This document shows, one piece after another, positions 8,297-17,245 of a DNA stretch of 64,000 nucleotides. A program made the position numbers and the translations under genes. The notes under the pieces are model-generated. The model made no database searches and was not told where the DNA came from. It saw only the letters and a list, made by a program, of their open reading frames with translations. The first letter of the stretch is position 1. The number at the start of each line of letters is the position of its first letter. The DNA is from Candidatus Gastranaerophilales bacterium (GTDB taxonomy: Bacteria > Cyanobacteriota > Vampirovibrionia > Gastranaerophilales > Gastranaerophilaceae): contig CALVEH010000009.1 of NCBI GenBank assembly GCA_944326545.1, positions 30,386-94,385 on the forward strand, read 5' to 3'.

Positions 8297-11239
8297 TTAC
8301 TCCTCTTCTGCTAACCAAGAAGAACCCCACTCCATATCAACAACAAGCGGAACTAATAACGGTTGATTTAGCGCCATCGCTTCTTTTGTCAGTTCTTTTA
8401 CTTTTTCAAGTTCATCTTTGTAGGTTTCTATGATGAGTTCGTCGTGAACTTGCATAATCATTTTTGATTTTAGGTTGTTTGATTCAAGTTTTTTGTCTAA
8501 ATCGATCATAGCAAGTTTTATCAAGTCTGATGCGGCACCTTGCAGCGGAGTATTTATTGCTGCGCGTTGAGCAAATTCTTTTATGTTGTGGTTTGAACTC
8601 ATTAATTCATCAAGAAGATATCTTTTTCTTCCGTACATTGTTTTTGCATAGCCGTTTCTGTAAGCTTCTTGTATGGAGTTTTCCATATACTCTTTAACTT
8701 TCGGATAAGTTTCAAAGTATTTATCAATAAACATTTGTGCTTCTGCATTTGATATGCCAAGAGCCGAAGCAAGTCCGTAGCGTGTTTGACCGTAAACAAT
8801 ACCAAAATTGACGGCTTTTGCTTTGCTTCTCATTTCTTTTGTGACTTCGCTCAATTTGACATCAAAAACTTTTGCTGCTGTTTGAGCGTGAATGTCTTCT
8901 CCTGATTTAAATGCGTGGATAAGGTTTTCATCACCCGAGCAATGAGCAAGGAGTCTCAATTCTATTTGAGAATAGTCTGCTGATAAAAGCACTTGTGTTT
9001 CTTGACTTTCAGGTACAAATGCTTTTCTTATTCTGCTTCCGAGTTTTGTTCTTATCGGGATGTTTTGCAAGTTTGGGTTTGATGAAGACAATCTTCCAGT
9101 TACTGTGATTGTTTGGTTATAACTTGTGTGGATTTTTTCATCAACAGGGCTGATTAAATCAGGCAAAGCATCAACGTAAGTTGATTTCATTTTTGAATAG
9201 TGTCTGTATTCAAGCAAATATTTTGCAATTTCGTGCTCTTGAGCAAGCTCTTCAAGAACTTTTGCATCTGTTGAGAATTTTTGTGTTCCACGTTTTTTGG
9301 TTTTTGTTTGGATTCCAAGTTTTTCAAAAAGTATTGAGCCTACTTGTTTTGGAGAATTAATGTTAAATTTTTCTCCGGCAATTTCATATATTTTTTCTTC
9401 AATTTCGTTAATGTTTGTGTTGAGTTCTTCACTCAAAGTTGAAAGATATTGTGTATCTAGTGCTACCCCTTGAGCTTCCATTTTTGCAAGGACGAGAGAA
9501 ACAGGTACTTCGATTTCGTAAAGGAGTTTTTTACCATCGTCGTCCAGTTTTTCTTGCCAGTATCTTGTTAACTCCAACGTTGCAAATGCGTCGTCACAAG
9601 CGTAATTTGATGCATCTTCTATAGGGACGTCATCCATTGTTATTTGGTTTTTGCCTTTACCGATTAATTCGTCGATTTCTGTCATAAAAAAGTCGATATT
9701 TTCGGCTGCTTGTGTTTTAAGCCCGTGCTTTCTTGAAGGGTCATTGACGTAGCTTGCAAGCATAGTGTCAAAAATGATGCCTTCAAGATTGATGTTGTAT
9801 TTTAACAGTGTATTAATTTCGTATTTTGCGTTTTGAAAAGTCTTGAAAATTGTTTTTGATTCGAATATCGGTTTTAATTTTTCAAGTACATAATCCATTT
9901 CAAGCTGATCGCCAAATTTATGAAAAACAGGGATATAGAAGGATTTTGTTTGTCCTGCTTTTTCGTTCACGACAACTTTAGAATCTTTTGCTTGGATTTC
10001 TTCGTTATAAGCGATAGAAATCCCGACCAAATCAGCTTCAAGAGCATTGACAGAAGTTGTTTCCGTATCAATAGCGATTAGAGTCTGTTTGTTTAGATTG
10101 TTGATTAAGTCTTCTAAATCTTGCTCTGTAACGATTGTTTTTCGCTCGTTGTGCAGATTAAATTCTTTTTTTGCCTCAACAGCTGCAAAAAGTCCAAGCT
10201 GTTGTTGTGCAGGTTGTTGAGAAACTTTTATTTCTTCTGCTTGTTCTTTTTGTGTGTTTTCTATCAAATTAACAAGTTTTTCGCTGGCTGATTGTTGTAT
10301 TTCTGCATTCTCTGTGTCAGGGGTTGAGCCTAAAGAACAAACGCTAAACGGTCTTAAAATATCAGGAAGATTTTTTAAGAAACTGAAAAATTGTACACGT
10401 TTTAAAAAGTTGCTTACTTCTTCAATGTCGGGCATTTCAAGATTTGTTTTTTCAAAATCAAAATCTATGTCAACATCTCTTTTGATAGTTGCAAGAAAAT
10501 AGCTCATTTTTGCCATTTCTACGCCGTTTGTGAGTTTTTCTTTTAATGATTTTCCGTCAACCTCATCTATGTGAGAGAGTACGTTATCAAGAGTTTTGAA
10601 CCTTTCTAAAAGTTTTACGGCTGTTTTTTCTCCGATCCCTTTTATACCGGGGATATTGTCTGAAGTGTCACCTCTAAGGGCTTTGTAGTCGATTACTTGG
10701 TCAGGATAAATTCCTAGTTTGTTATAAACACCTGCCCAGTCGTAATTTATCAGCTCGCCTTTTGATGGAATTAAAACACTGACTGTGCCTTCTTGATCGA
10801 TTAGCTGGAATGCATCTTGGTCGCCTGTGAGGATAATTGTTTTGTGGCCGAGTTTTGACGCTTTGGTTACGATTGTGCCTATTACGTCGTCAGCTTCAAA
10901 GCCTTCTTTTGTGTAAATAGGGATGTTGAAAGCTTTTAAACCTTCCATAATCAACCCCATTTGGCTTCTCATTGTGTCGGGCATTTGTTCTCTGTTTGCT
11001 TTGTAGTCTTCAAAACACTCTGTTCTAAAAGTTTGATGACTAACGTCAAAAGCTACGGCAATACAATCGGGGCTGATTTTGGGGTTTTTTAACAGGTCAA
11101 AAATAGCCTTAAAAAAGCCGAACACTGCCCAAGTCGGCTCTTTGTCCGAGGTTTTCATTCCTGTTCTTTCCAATGCAAAAAAACTACGAAATGCTAATGC
11201 GTGTCCGTCGATTAAAATAAGTGTCTTTCCTGTACTCAT
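8297..11239 (-). CDS. polA: DNA polymerase I
   Basis: A three-domain family A polymerase of about 980 residues. The N-terminal 5' nuclease begins at LILIDGHALAFRSFF and includes the acidic TGDQDAFQL segment. The 3'-5' exonuclease domain has an intact DTE (AIDTETTS) and YACDDA, so proofreading is probably active. Polymerase motifs A (DYSQIELR), B (RSKAKAVNFGIVYG) and C (QVHDE) are present. It fills gaps and replaces RNA primers. The frame extends to an ATG at 11281; I prefer the ATG at 11239, which directly precedes the conserved nuclease strand, although its GGGG lies unusually close. The start is therefore uncertain by 14 codons. Confidence 0.96.
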   Translation of the reverse strand: MSTGKTLILIDGHALAFRSFFALERTGMKTSDKEPTWAVFGFFKAIFDLLKNPKISPDCIAVAFDVSHQTFRTECFEDYKANREQMPDTMRSQMGLIMEGLKAFNIPIYTKEGFEADDVIGTIVTKASKLGHKTIILTGDQDAFQLIDQEGTVSVLIPSKGELINYDWAGVYNKLGIYPDQVIDYKALRGDTSDNIPGIKGIGEKTAVKLLERFKTLDNVLSHIDEVDGKSLKEKLTNGVEMAKMSYFLATIKRDVDIDFDFEKTNLEMPDIEEVSNFLKRVQFFSFLKNLPDILRPFSVCSLGSTPDTENAEIQQSASEKLVNLIENTQKEQAEEIKVSQQPAQQQLGLFAAVEAKKEFNLHNERKTIVTEQDLEDLINNLNKQTLIAIDTETTSVNALEADLVGISIAYNEEIQAKDSKVVVNEKAGQTKSFYIPVFHKFGDQLEMDYVLEKLKPIFESKTIFKTFQNAKYEINTLLKYNINLEGIIFDTMLASYVNDPSRKHGLKTQAAENIDFFMTEIDELIGKGKNQITMDDVPIEDASNYACDDAFATLELTRYWQEKLDDDGKKLLYEIEVPVSLVLAKMEAQGVALDTQYLSTLSEELNTNINEIEEKIYEIAGEKFNINSPKQVGSILFEKLGIQTKTKKRGTQKFSTDAKVLEELAQEHEIAKYLLEYRHYSKMKSTYVDALPDLISPVDEKIHTSYNQTITVTGRLSSSNPNLQNIPIRTKLGSRIRKAFVPESQETQVLLSADYSQIELRLLAHCSGDENLIHAFKSGEDIHAQTAAKVFDVKLSEVTKEMRSKAKAVNFGIVYGQTRYGLASALGISNAEAQMFIDKYFETYPKVKEYMENSIQEAYRNGYAKTMYGRKRYLLDELMSSNHNIKEFAQRAAINTPLQGAASDLIKLAMIDLDKKLESNNLKSKMIMQVHDELIIETYKDELEKVKELTKEAMALNQPLLVPLVVDMEWGSSWLAEEE

Positions 11240-11419
11240 ACCCCTGCCCGTATTTGTCTGTATCTTCTGCAATTTTAGCATAAATTACAGATTTTCACTA
11301 ACATAACCTTTGAGTTTGACTGATATCTGTTTCGATATCGTTGTTTTGGTTTATTTATCATTGTTGAGGATTGTGCTATGATTTTTGTAAGTTGAACAGT
11401 TAAGAGGTATTTTGGATTT

Positions 11420-13741
11420 ATGTTTTCTTTTTTGAAAAATTTAAAAGGGGCTAAAGAGGAAAAATTAGATAAAGAAATTAACGAAGTCTATAAAAAACTA
11501 AAAGACTTGTACGACTTTGATTCAATTTCTGATGAGAGAAAAGAAGAATTAAAAAATTTGATTGAAGAAAACGGATACCTCCCTTATCCTCACATAAAGG
11601 CTCTTGAAGAATTATCTCCTGCTGAAGTGTTGTACGGGTTGGAAATTAAATGGAAATTGAACGGGGTTTTTTCTGAAGAAGAAAACGAATTCTGTTTTGA
11701 AAACAATATGATTTCTCCTGCACAAAGGGCAGATTTTAGAAACGGTGCTTGGCTGAAAAAAGAACAACATAACATCAAATTGATAAACCTCGCAGGTCTT
11801 GGCAACGGTAATAATACGGAAGAAACCGGTAAGTTAATCGACTGGCTCAGACAGGTATTAATTTTACCTGCAGGTATTCCCGAAAAAGGCGTTTTATCAA
11901 CTACAGTGTATTTGATTCCTTTCCATCCAAGAGAGTTTGGTTGCGCTTATTTGCCTGTAAGCAGTGAAGTGAGCCCTATGCTCGAAGACAAAAAAATCAC
12001 AAAAAATATCGGATTAGATACTAAACAACAGGTTCAACTTTTTGTTAAATTAGCTCAGTTAGCAGGACACTGTGTTATTTATGATGTACTTCCTCAAACA
12101 GGAAGATTTTCTAAAATGGTGTTGGCAAATCCGTTTATTGCACGTTGGTATGATGTAAAAGCACTTATCTCACAAATAGAAAAAGAAGTTGATAAAGCTT
12201 TTGATATCGTTAAAGAAGAATTTGATGAGGAAGATGCGGAAATTGTAAGAGATATCTATAAATCTACTCTTAAAAAAGGTTCTAATGACCTTTCAGAACA
12301 TTATCAGGTTATTTATAACAGATTTGATGAGATTATTGCTCCTAAGAAAAAAGAATTTTCTGATGCGATGATGAAAAGAAATTCTCAAGCAGAAATTCAT
12401 ACAAGAGCAAAAGATATTACAGCGGAGCTAAACGGATATAAACCGTCAGAAAAGCTTACTGAAGATTCTATCACTAAGCAAGGAGAAACTATCCAAGCTC
12501 TTATAAAAGAAGGCTTGTGGCCTGCTCCAGGTGGTGCTTGGTGCTCAGCCGGTACTCCTGTGTTTGATAAGATGTCTGAAACAGGAGATTATCCTGTGTT
12601 TAAACATTTTGATTACAAAGGTGAGGATGTAACTCATTTTGCAAATCTTGATTGTCAAACACCGTACTATTTTGTATATCTTGAGTCTGGTGAGTACAAT
12701 AAACCCGTAATTGATATGTATGTGGATTATCTCAAAAAATTGCAAAGTGATTACAATTTTGACGGTTTTAGAGTTGACCACATTGACCACATTGTTGATG
12801 AAGTTTCTGAAAAAGACGGTGTTCCGATAAGTTATCGTGCGCCTAGAGTTGTTTTGGGCAGAGCTAACAAAGAACTAAAAGAGACTATTTCTCACTTTGC
12901 TACTCTTGCTGAATATATGCTTTGGGACAAATATTACAAAGAATATCACAAGGATATGGCTTTTGATGTATTGTGGGGTAATGACATAATTTCTCAGTTC
13001 TCTAAAAATCCTCAAGCTATTGTGTGTGATAACCAAGAACTAGAACAGTTTAATATTGCTAACCCTGATACAACATACGGAAATCTTTCTATATTAAAAA
13101 GTTATAACAACCAAGACGGAGAATTCCGTGCTATTGACCAATACCCAGGGCAACTTGGTGCAGAAGGTGCTTTGTTTAAATGGTTTAAGTATAAGTTTTT
13201 ACCTGGTGGCAGAAATGCTCAAAGACCTGTTATGTTTATTGACGGAGATGAGTCGTTTACTAAAACAGGTATAGAAAGTGTAATCGGGTCAGAGGTTTCT
13301 ATGCCGAGAGCTAAAGATTACAAATTCTTTAACAAATTCAATGCGATAAATAACTTTGCGCTAAAAAATGTTTTAACTCGTGAGGGTGAAGCAGAAATTA
13401 TAAACCAAGATAATGACGGCTTTGTCTGCTGGTTAGTTTCTAAAGACCCTCTTAAAGAGTCTTTGCTTGTTGTTGCAAATTATAATGCGCCGACTGAAAA
13501 AGTTACGGAAAATCACGATGATGGTTTTTCAAATACTTACATTAAAGAGGGGCAAAATGTCTACGACAAGACTGTTCAAATGCCTTGCGATTATTCAATA
13601 GTTTCTGAATACGTTTATAAAGATAGTGAAAAAATTGGCTGTGGTGCGTTTGAAGAAGTGAAGTTTTCAAAACCGGAAAATTCTTTGCATTTTGGCGAGC
13701 TAAAACCTTCAGAATTTAAGATTTATAAAATTAAAAAGTAA
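11420..13741 (+). CDS. GH13-like alpha-amylase superfamily protein
   Basis: 773 residues resembling an alpha-glucan-active GH13 (beta/alpha)8 barrel. Early strands include VYLIPFHPREFGCAYLPVS; the region II nucleophile motif is YNFDGFRVDHIDH (about 448), an acid/base candidate sits in ATLAEYMLWD, and the C-terminal beta-sandwich is rich in Asn and Val. The usual NHD of region IV appears changed to IDGDES, so activity or specificity cannot be taken for granted. No signal peptide, so it would act on intracellular glycogen-like polymer or maltodextrin. A promoter-like TATGAT lies near 11376. No glycogen genes flank it. An unusual, divergent family member is the best description. Confidence 0.7.
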   Translation: MFSFLKNLKGAKEEKLDKEINEVYKKLKDLYDFDSISDERKEELKNLIEENGYLPYPHIKALEELSPAEVLYGLEIKWKLNGVFSEEENEFCFENNMISPAQRADFRNGAWLKKEQHNIKLINLAGLGNGNNTEETGKLIDWLRQVLILPAGIPEKGVLSTTVYLIPFHPREFGCAYLPVSSEVSPMLEDKKITKNIGLDTKQQVQLFVKLAQLAGHCVIYDVLPQTGRFSKMVLANPFIARWYDVKALISQIEKEVDKAFDIVKEEFDEEDAEIVRDIYKSTLKKGSNDLSEHYQVIYNRFDEIIAPKKKEFSDAMMKRNSQAEIHTRAKDITAELNGYKPSEKLTEDSITKQGETIQALIKEGLWPAPGGAWCSAGTPVFDKMSETGDYPVFKHFDYKGEDVTHFANLDCQTPYYFVYLESGEYNKPVIDMYVDYLKKLQSDYNFDGFRVDHIDHIVDEVSEKDGVPISYRAPRVVLGRANKELKETISHFATLAEYMLWDKYYKEYHKDMAFDVLWGNDIISQFSKNPQAIVCDNQELEQFNIANPDTTYGNLSILKSYNNQDGEFRAIDQYPGQLGAEGALFKWFKYKFLPGGRNAQRPVMFIDGDESFTKTGIESVIGSEVSMPRAKDYKFFNKFNAINNFALKNVLTREGEAEIINQDNDGFVCWLVSKDPLKESLLVVANYNAPTEKVTENHDDGFSNTYIKEGQNVYDKTVQMPCDYSIVSEYVYKDSEKIGCGAFEEVKFSKPENSLHFGELKPSEFKIYKIKK

Positions 13742-13803
13742 GAGTTTTAAAGTAACAAGTGTAATTTTTGCGCTATAAAAACTCGATATATTAACAAATG
13801 TTA

Positions 13804-13878
13804 CATGATACAAAATCATGAAAACCATGATGAGAAGCGGGTATCCATGATTGTAAAAAAAATGTTACGTTCCCATGA
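13804..13878. repeat. Cluster of five CATGA words
   Basis: CATGA begins at 13804, 13817, 13826, 13846 and 13874. Several sit in the longer word CCATGA. The spacing is irregular (13, 9, 20, 28). It could be a multi-site protein-binding region or chance in AT-rich DNA. Confidence 0.35.
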
Positions 13879-13950
13879 CATCAAAATGCTGTACAAATGA
13901 CACTTTCAATGGTTTAATAATATCAATAAATAAATTGTTGAGAAAAATTT

Positions 13951-14012
13951 TTGGGAGGAGATTTGGACGGATTTCCAAATCTAAAAAGCCGGTTATATTA
14001 CCGGCTTTTTTA
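13951..14012 (+). ncRNA. Candidate small RNA end or tandem terminator
   Basis: Two hairpins abut. The first is an 8-bp perfect stem (13959-13966 with 13975-13982). The second is a 10-bp GC-rich stem (13983-13992 with 14001-14010) that runs into T6, a classic intrinsic terminator. A GGGAGGAG motif lies just before the first stem. The structure is 230 bases past the GH13-like gene, far for a simple gene terminator, so a short RNA from a local promoter is possible. A 19-codon TTG-initiated frame (13963-14022) exists but runs through the terminator. Confidence 0.45.
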
Positions 14013-14030
14013 TTATAAGTAGATAAAAAC

Positions 14031-14056
14031 AAAAGGCAGTTTTTAAACTGCCTTTT
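14031..14056 (-). terminator. Terminator of the glyoxalase-fold gene
   Basis: AAAAGGCAGTTT pairs with AAACTGCCTTTT (about 12 bp). On the minus strand the stem is followed by a T-rich stretch (rc of 14025-14034). It starts 3 bases past the stop codon. Confidence 0.85.
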
Positions 14057-14058
14057 GT

Positions 14059-14436
14059 CTATAAATTTTGAATAATTTCTATCTCGTTTCCGTCAGGGTC
14101 TTTAATAAATGCTATTTTTGATTGAGCTTCTTCCATAACGAATGGTTCATAGAGATATTCTCCGCCAAACGCTTTGAATTTTTTATCAAACTCATCCATA
14201 TCTTTTGTTTCTACGGCAAAATGTCCGAATGCGTTTCCGTTTGTGTAACCGTCTTTTGGATTTTCAAAGTTTTGGGTTAACTCTATTTCAAAATCTCCGT
14301 CTTCTCCTTTTAAAAAGTGTAATATACAATCTTCAAGTTTAATTTCGTGAGTTTTTTGTAAGCCCAAAAGCTCTGTGTAAAATTTCAAAGAAGCATCAAT
14401 GTCTTTTACTCTTATCATTGCGTGTAAAATTTTCAT
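14059..14436 (-). CDS. gloA: Glyoxalase I-like protein (lactoylglutathione lyase)
   Basis: 125 residues of the vicinal-oxygen-chelate fold, the length of bacterial glyoxalase I. The four metal ligands expected of the family are visible: His5 (KILHAMIRV), a Glu in FEIELTQN, His in FGHFAVE and Glu in GNEIEII near the end. The enzyme isomerises the methylglyoxal-glutathione hemithioacetal to S-lactoylglutathione. The glutathione synthesis genes gshB and gshA are divergently transcribed 100 bases away, which supports a glutathione-dependent role. AAGGAG lies upstream of the ATG. Confidence 0.87.
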   Translation of the reverse strand: MKILHAMIRVKDIDASLKFYTELLGLQKTHEIKLEDCILHFLKGEDGDFEIELTQNFENPKDGYTNGNAFGHFAVETKDMDEFDKKFKAFGGEYLYEPFVMEEAQSKIAFIKDPDGNEIEIIQNL

Positions 14437-14540
14437 AAATGTAGTCTCCTTAAAATGTAAATAACCTTACGGGTTAATCATATCATATCATTGTATTTTT
14501 TACTTTAATTGGTATAGTTTTATGTAATGGGGAGCAATTT

Positions 14541-15539
14541 ATGACTCAATTACAGCAAACAGTTTTATTTGTCATCGATGATTTAGAACTCAAATATTTT
14601 GAGTTTAATGATTTAGTAACTAACTTTTGGATTATCAAAGAGCTATTACAGCGAGGTTTTGAAGTTTTCATTACCGTTAAAAATAAGCTTTTTACAGAAA
14701 ACGATGTAGCAAAGACAATTTGCTATGAAGTTTATCTTAAAGATAATAATATCTTTTATAAAAAAGAAACACCTAAAGAATACATTATAGAACATTTTGA
14801 TGTTGTTTTCTTTAGGCCTGATCCACCTGTTGATATTGACTACATAAACGCTTGCAACGTGTTTGATTATGTTGATACAGAACGTACTGTTATGATAAAC
14901 AACCCAGTTGCAATTAAAAACTTTAATGAAAAATTTCATCTAAATTACTTTAATAGGTTTGCACCTCAAAATATCGTCACAGCTGACACAGATAAGATAA
15001 AAGACTTTGTCAGAGAACATAAAAAAGCAATAATCAAACCTCTTAACAGATGCTTTGGCAGTGGTGTGTATTATCTTGATACAGAAGAACGCAACATAAA
15101 TGCCATAATTAAAAATCTTACGAACGAAGGTAAAACTATGGTTATGGTACAAGAGTATCTTGAAGGGGCCGTAAAAGGTGACAAACGTATTTTGATTGTT
15201 GGTGAACACGTCTTTGACGAATGCATCACAAAGCTTCCTGGTAAAGATGACTTTAAATTTAGTGTTCATTCTGACAAGTATTTTCAAACCGCAACACTTA
15301 CTGAAGATGAGAAAAAAATGGCACAAGAAGTGGCAAAATATCTCAATTCTGTTGAGCTTTACATGGTTGGTTTGGATGTTGCCGACGGCAAGATTATGGA
15401 AATAAACGTAACAAGCCCTTGCTATTTTATTCGTGAAATTAACGCTCACAACAATGAAAATTTCCAAGATAAATTAATGGACAAACTAATAGAACTTATA
15501 GAATTAAAACAAGGAAAAACCCCCGCATCTGTATGCTAA
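14541..15539 (+). CDS. gshB: Glutathione synthetase, ATP-grasp
   Basis: 332 residues related to prokaryotic glutathione synthetase, which joins gamma-glutamylcysteine and glycine with ATP. Features include FFRPDPPVDIDYI (substrate-binding N-terminal region), the ATP-grasp lysine in AIIKPLNRCFGSGV, MVQEYLEGAVKGDKRIL, and the metal-binding KIMEINVTSP near the end. GGGGAG lies six bases before the ATG. It overlaps the downstream gshA frame by 7 bases, suggesting coupled translation. Reversed order (gshB before gshA) is noteworthy but not unique. Confidence 0.92.
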   Translation: MTQLQQTVLFVIDDLELKYFEFNDLVTNFWIIKELLQRGFEVFITVKNKLFTENDVAKTICYEVYLKDNNIFYKKETPKEYIIEHFDVVFFRPDPPVDIDYINACNVFDYVDTERTVMINNPVAIKNFNEKFHLNYFNRFAPQNIVTADTDKIKDFVREHKKAIIKPLNRCFGSGVYYLDTEERNINAIIKNLTNEGKTMVMVQEYLEGAVKGDKRILIVGEHVFDECITKLPGKDDFKFSVHSDKYFQTATLTEDEKKMAQEVAKYLNSVELYMVGLDVADGKIMEINVTSPCYFIREINAHNNENFQDKLMDKLIELIELKQGKTPASVC

Positions 15540-17068
15540 AACAGTCTTTAATAAATGTTGAAAAAAATTGTCCGAGAAAAATTCGTGATAAGGAGCACTC
15601 TGCCGAGCAAAAGCTTACTAAATGTCAGTTTTTGCGAGAGGAAGACGAGAACGAATTTTTGGAGTGTCACCTTGAAAAGGTGAGCAGTGGCGGCTCGAAG
15701 GTTCGAGGCGACAACTGCGACACTAGATTAAATATGCTGACTGATGAAAATCAGTTAACAGAAATCTTTTTTTCAGGCCTAAAATCTCAAGATGACCTCA
15801 CCCAAAAACGAGTAGGTGTCGAGTTTGAAAAGTTGCCTGTTTTGAAAAAAGACTTTTCTGCTGCTCCTTATTTTCAAGTGGCGAAAATTTTGCAATCTTT
15901 GAAAAGCAAAAGTAATGATTGGCAAGACGGTATAAGTGAAAATAACGCTATTTTAGGGCTGTTGGGTAAAAATGGAACAGTTACACTTGAGCCCGGTTCA
16001 CAAACAGAAATTAGTTTATATCCGTCAGATAGTATTGATAAAATTTCTGCGGTCATAAATAGTTACAACAAATTCACTTCTGATATAGCAAAAGACCAAG
16101 GCGTTTTATTTTTAGGGTATGGGATACAGCCTGTTTCAACTTATAAAAACATCAGTATTATCCCCAAAAAAAGATATGAGTATATGACAAAGTATCTTCC
16201 GACAGTCGCGAAAAAGCCTCTGATTATGATGAGAGAAACGGCTGGCATTCAGGCAAGTTTTGATTATTCTGACGAACAAGATGCTATGAAAAAGTTTGCA
16301 ACAGCATTAAAGCTTTCTCCTATTGTTAGTGCTGTTTATTCAAATTCTCCTATTCGTAACGGACGACTTACAAAATACAAATCAAATCGTGCTGCAAGCT
16401 GGCTAGATACAGACAATGACCGTTGCGGATTGGTTAGCGCAAAAGTTTTTTCAGGTGAGTTTTCTTTTTCCCAATATGCGCAAATTCTGCTTGATGTGCC
16501 TATGATTTTTATCGAACGTGAAATCAATGGCGTTAATACTGCAATTAAGGTTAACAATCTTACATTTAGGCAGTTTATGAAACAGGGGTATGAAGGATTT
16601 TTGGCTCAAAAAAATGATTGGGAAACTCATTTGAGCCTGTATTTTACGGATGTTCGTTTGAAATCTTATATCGAAATAAGAAACCACGACAACCAACGTT
16701 CGAATTTAATATGTTCTGTGCCTGCTTTTTGGAAAGGTATAATCTATAACAAATCCGCTTTGGATGCAGTTAATGATGTTTTAAAAAAATTTACTTATTT
16801 TGATTTTGAATATATCAGAAGAAAAGCTCCGCAACACGGTTTAGATATGAAAATTAAACATCTCTCGCTGGCTGATTTGGCTAAGGAAATTGTTGATATT
16901 TCGTATCAAAGTTTGAAGTCTTTTAATCAAGGGGAAGAAAAATATCTTGAGCCTGTAAAGGCTTTTGTTGATAAAAAAATCACACCTGCTGATGTCTTGA
17001 TTGATAAATGGAATAATGAGTGGAACGGGCAATTGTCTGAGTTTGTTAAGTATTCAGAGCTTAGGTAA
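15533..17068 (+). CDS. gshA: Glutamate-cysteine ligase (plant/proteobacterial type)
   Basis: The frame gives 511 residues. From about residue 68 (ATG at 15734) it reads as a GCS2-type glutamate-cysteine ligase: FFSGLKSQDDLTQKRVGVEFEKLPV, NGTVTLEPGSQTEIS, MRETAGIQASFDYSDE, YSNSPIRNGRLT and SYIEIRNHD. It makes gamma-glutamylcysteine, the first step of glutathione synthesis. Residues 1-67 have no counterpart that I know in the family and coincide with a palindromic repeat; they are cysteine-rich and charged. If the first ATG is used, the repeat is translated; if the ATG at 15734 is used (no clear ribosome site), the protein is 444 residues. Both starts remain possible. Confidence 0.88.
   Translation: MLKQSLINVEKNCPRKIRDKEHSAEQKLTKCQFLREEDENEFLECHLEKVSSGGSKVRGDNCDTRLNMLTDENQLTEIFFSGLKSQDDLTQKRVGVEFEKLPVLKKDFSAAPYFQVAKILQSLKSKSNDWQDGISENNAILGLLGKNGTVTLEPGSQTEISLYPSDSIDKISAVINSYNKFTSDIAKDQGVLFLGYGIQPVSTYKNISIIPKKRYEYMTKYLPTVAKKPLIMMRETAGIQASFDYSDEQDAMKKFATALKLSPIVSAVYSNSPIRNGRLTKYKSNRAASWLDTDNDRCGLVSAKVFSGEFSFSQYAQILLDVPMIFIEREINGVNTAIKVNNLTFRQFMKQGYEGFLAQKNDWETHLSLYFTDVRLKSYIEIRNHDNQRSNLICSVPAFWKGIIYNKSALDAVNDVLKKFTYFDFEYIRRKAPQHGLDMKIKHLSLADLAKEIVDISYQSLKSFNQGEEKYLEPVKAFVDKKITPADVLIDKWNNEWNGQLSEFVKYSELR
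15577..15723. repeat. Palindromic repeat at the start of the gshA frame
   Basis: A nested set of inverted repeats. Outer 10-bp arms are at 15577-15586 and 15651-15660. The second half folds as a three-way junction: GTGTC (15664-15668) with GACAC (15719-15723), enclosing CACCT/AGGTG (15668-15682) and GCAGT/ACTGC (15684-15718), the latter capped by CTCGAA-GG-TTCGAG (15694-15707). The reading frame passes through without a stop, giving a CHLEKVSSGGSK-like peptide similar in style to peptides encoded by dispersed palindromic repeats in other bacteria. Confidence 0.65.
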
Positions 17069-17135
17069 TGATAATATTTATTATGTAAAATTCATAAAAC
17101 ACATAGTTAAATGCTTGTCTTGCACCAATAAATAA

Positions 17136-17158
17136 ACTGCGTAAGCAGTAATACGGCT
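17136..17158. repeat. Direct repeat unit A, copy 1
   Basis: ACTGCGTAAGCAGTAATACGGCT. The second copy is at 17533-17555 with one difference in 23 bases. The first 14 bases form a small perfect hairpin (ACTGC-GTAA-GCAGT). Confidence 0.7.
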
Positions 17159-17191
17159 GTACAATTGTTTTATTTTTATTTTTTATTTTAC

Positions 17192-17215
17192 GTACTTTTG
17201 TGCCGACAAAAGTAC
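17192..17215. repeat. 10-bp perfect hairpin
   Basis: GTACTTTTGT (17192-17201), loop GCCG, ACAAAAGTAC (17206-17215). It is part of the repeat island and lacks the T-tract of a terminator. Confidence 0.65.
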
Positions 17216-17245
17216 CAAAAGCTCCCGACCTGCTGTTCCATTCAT

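Larger units (their letters stand above)
13742..14058. other. Gene-free stretch with repeats and paired terminators
   Basis: No credible protein gene. The first half is AT-rich and holds five CATGA words; the second half ends in two successive hairpins for the plus strand and one for the minus strand, described separately. Confidence 0.6.

Noticed and set aside
13963..14022. 19-codon TTG-initiated leader peptide
   Set aside because: It reads through the intrinsic terminator and its codons are dictated by the hairpins; too weak to call a gene.
14646..15467. Minus-strand frames opposite gshB
   Set aside because: They lie entirely within gshB, have no domain or ribosome site, and are shadows of its codon use.
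15664..15723. tRNA-like fold with GGTTCGA
   Set aside because: There is a TTCGA-like loop but no 7-bp acceptor stem, no anticodon arm and no CCA; it fits a palindromic repeat.
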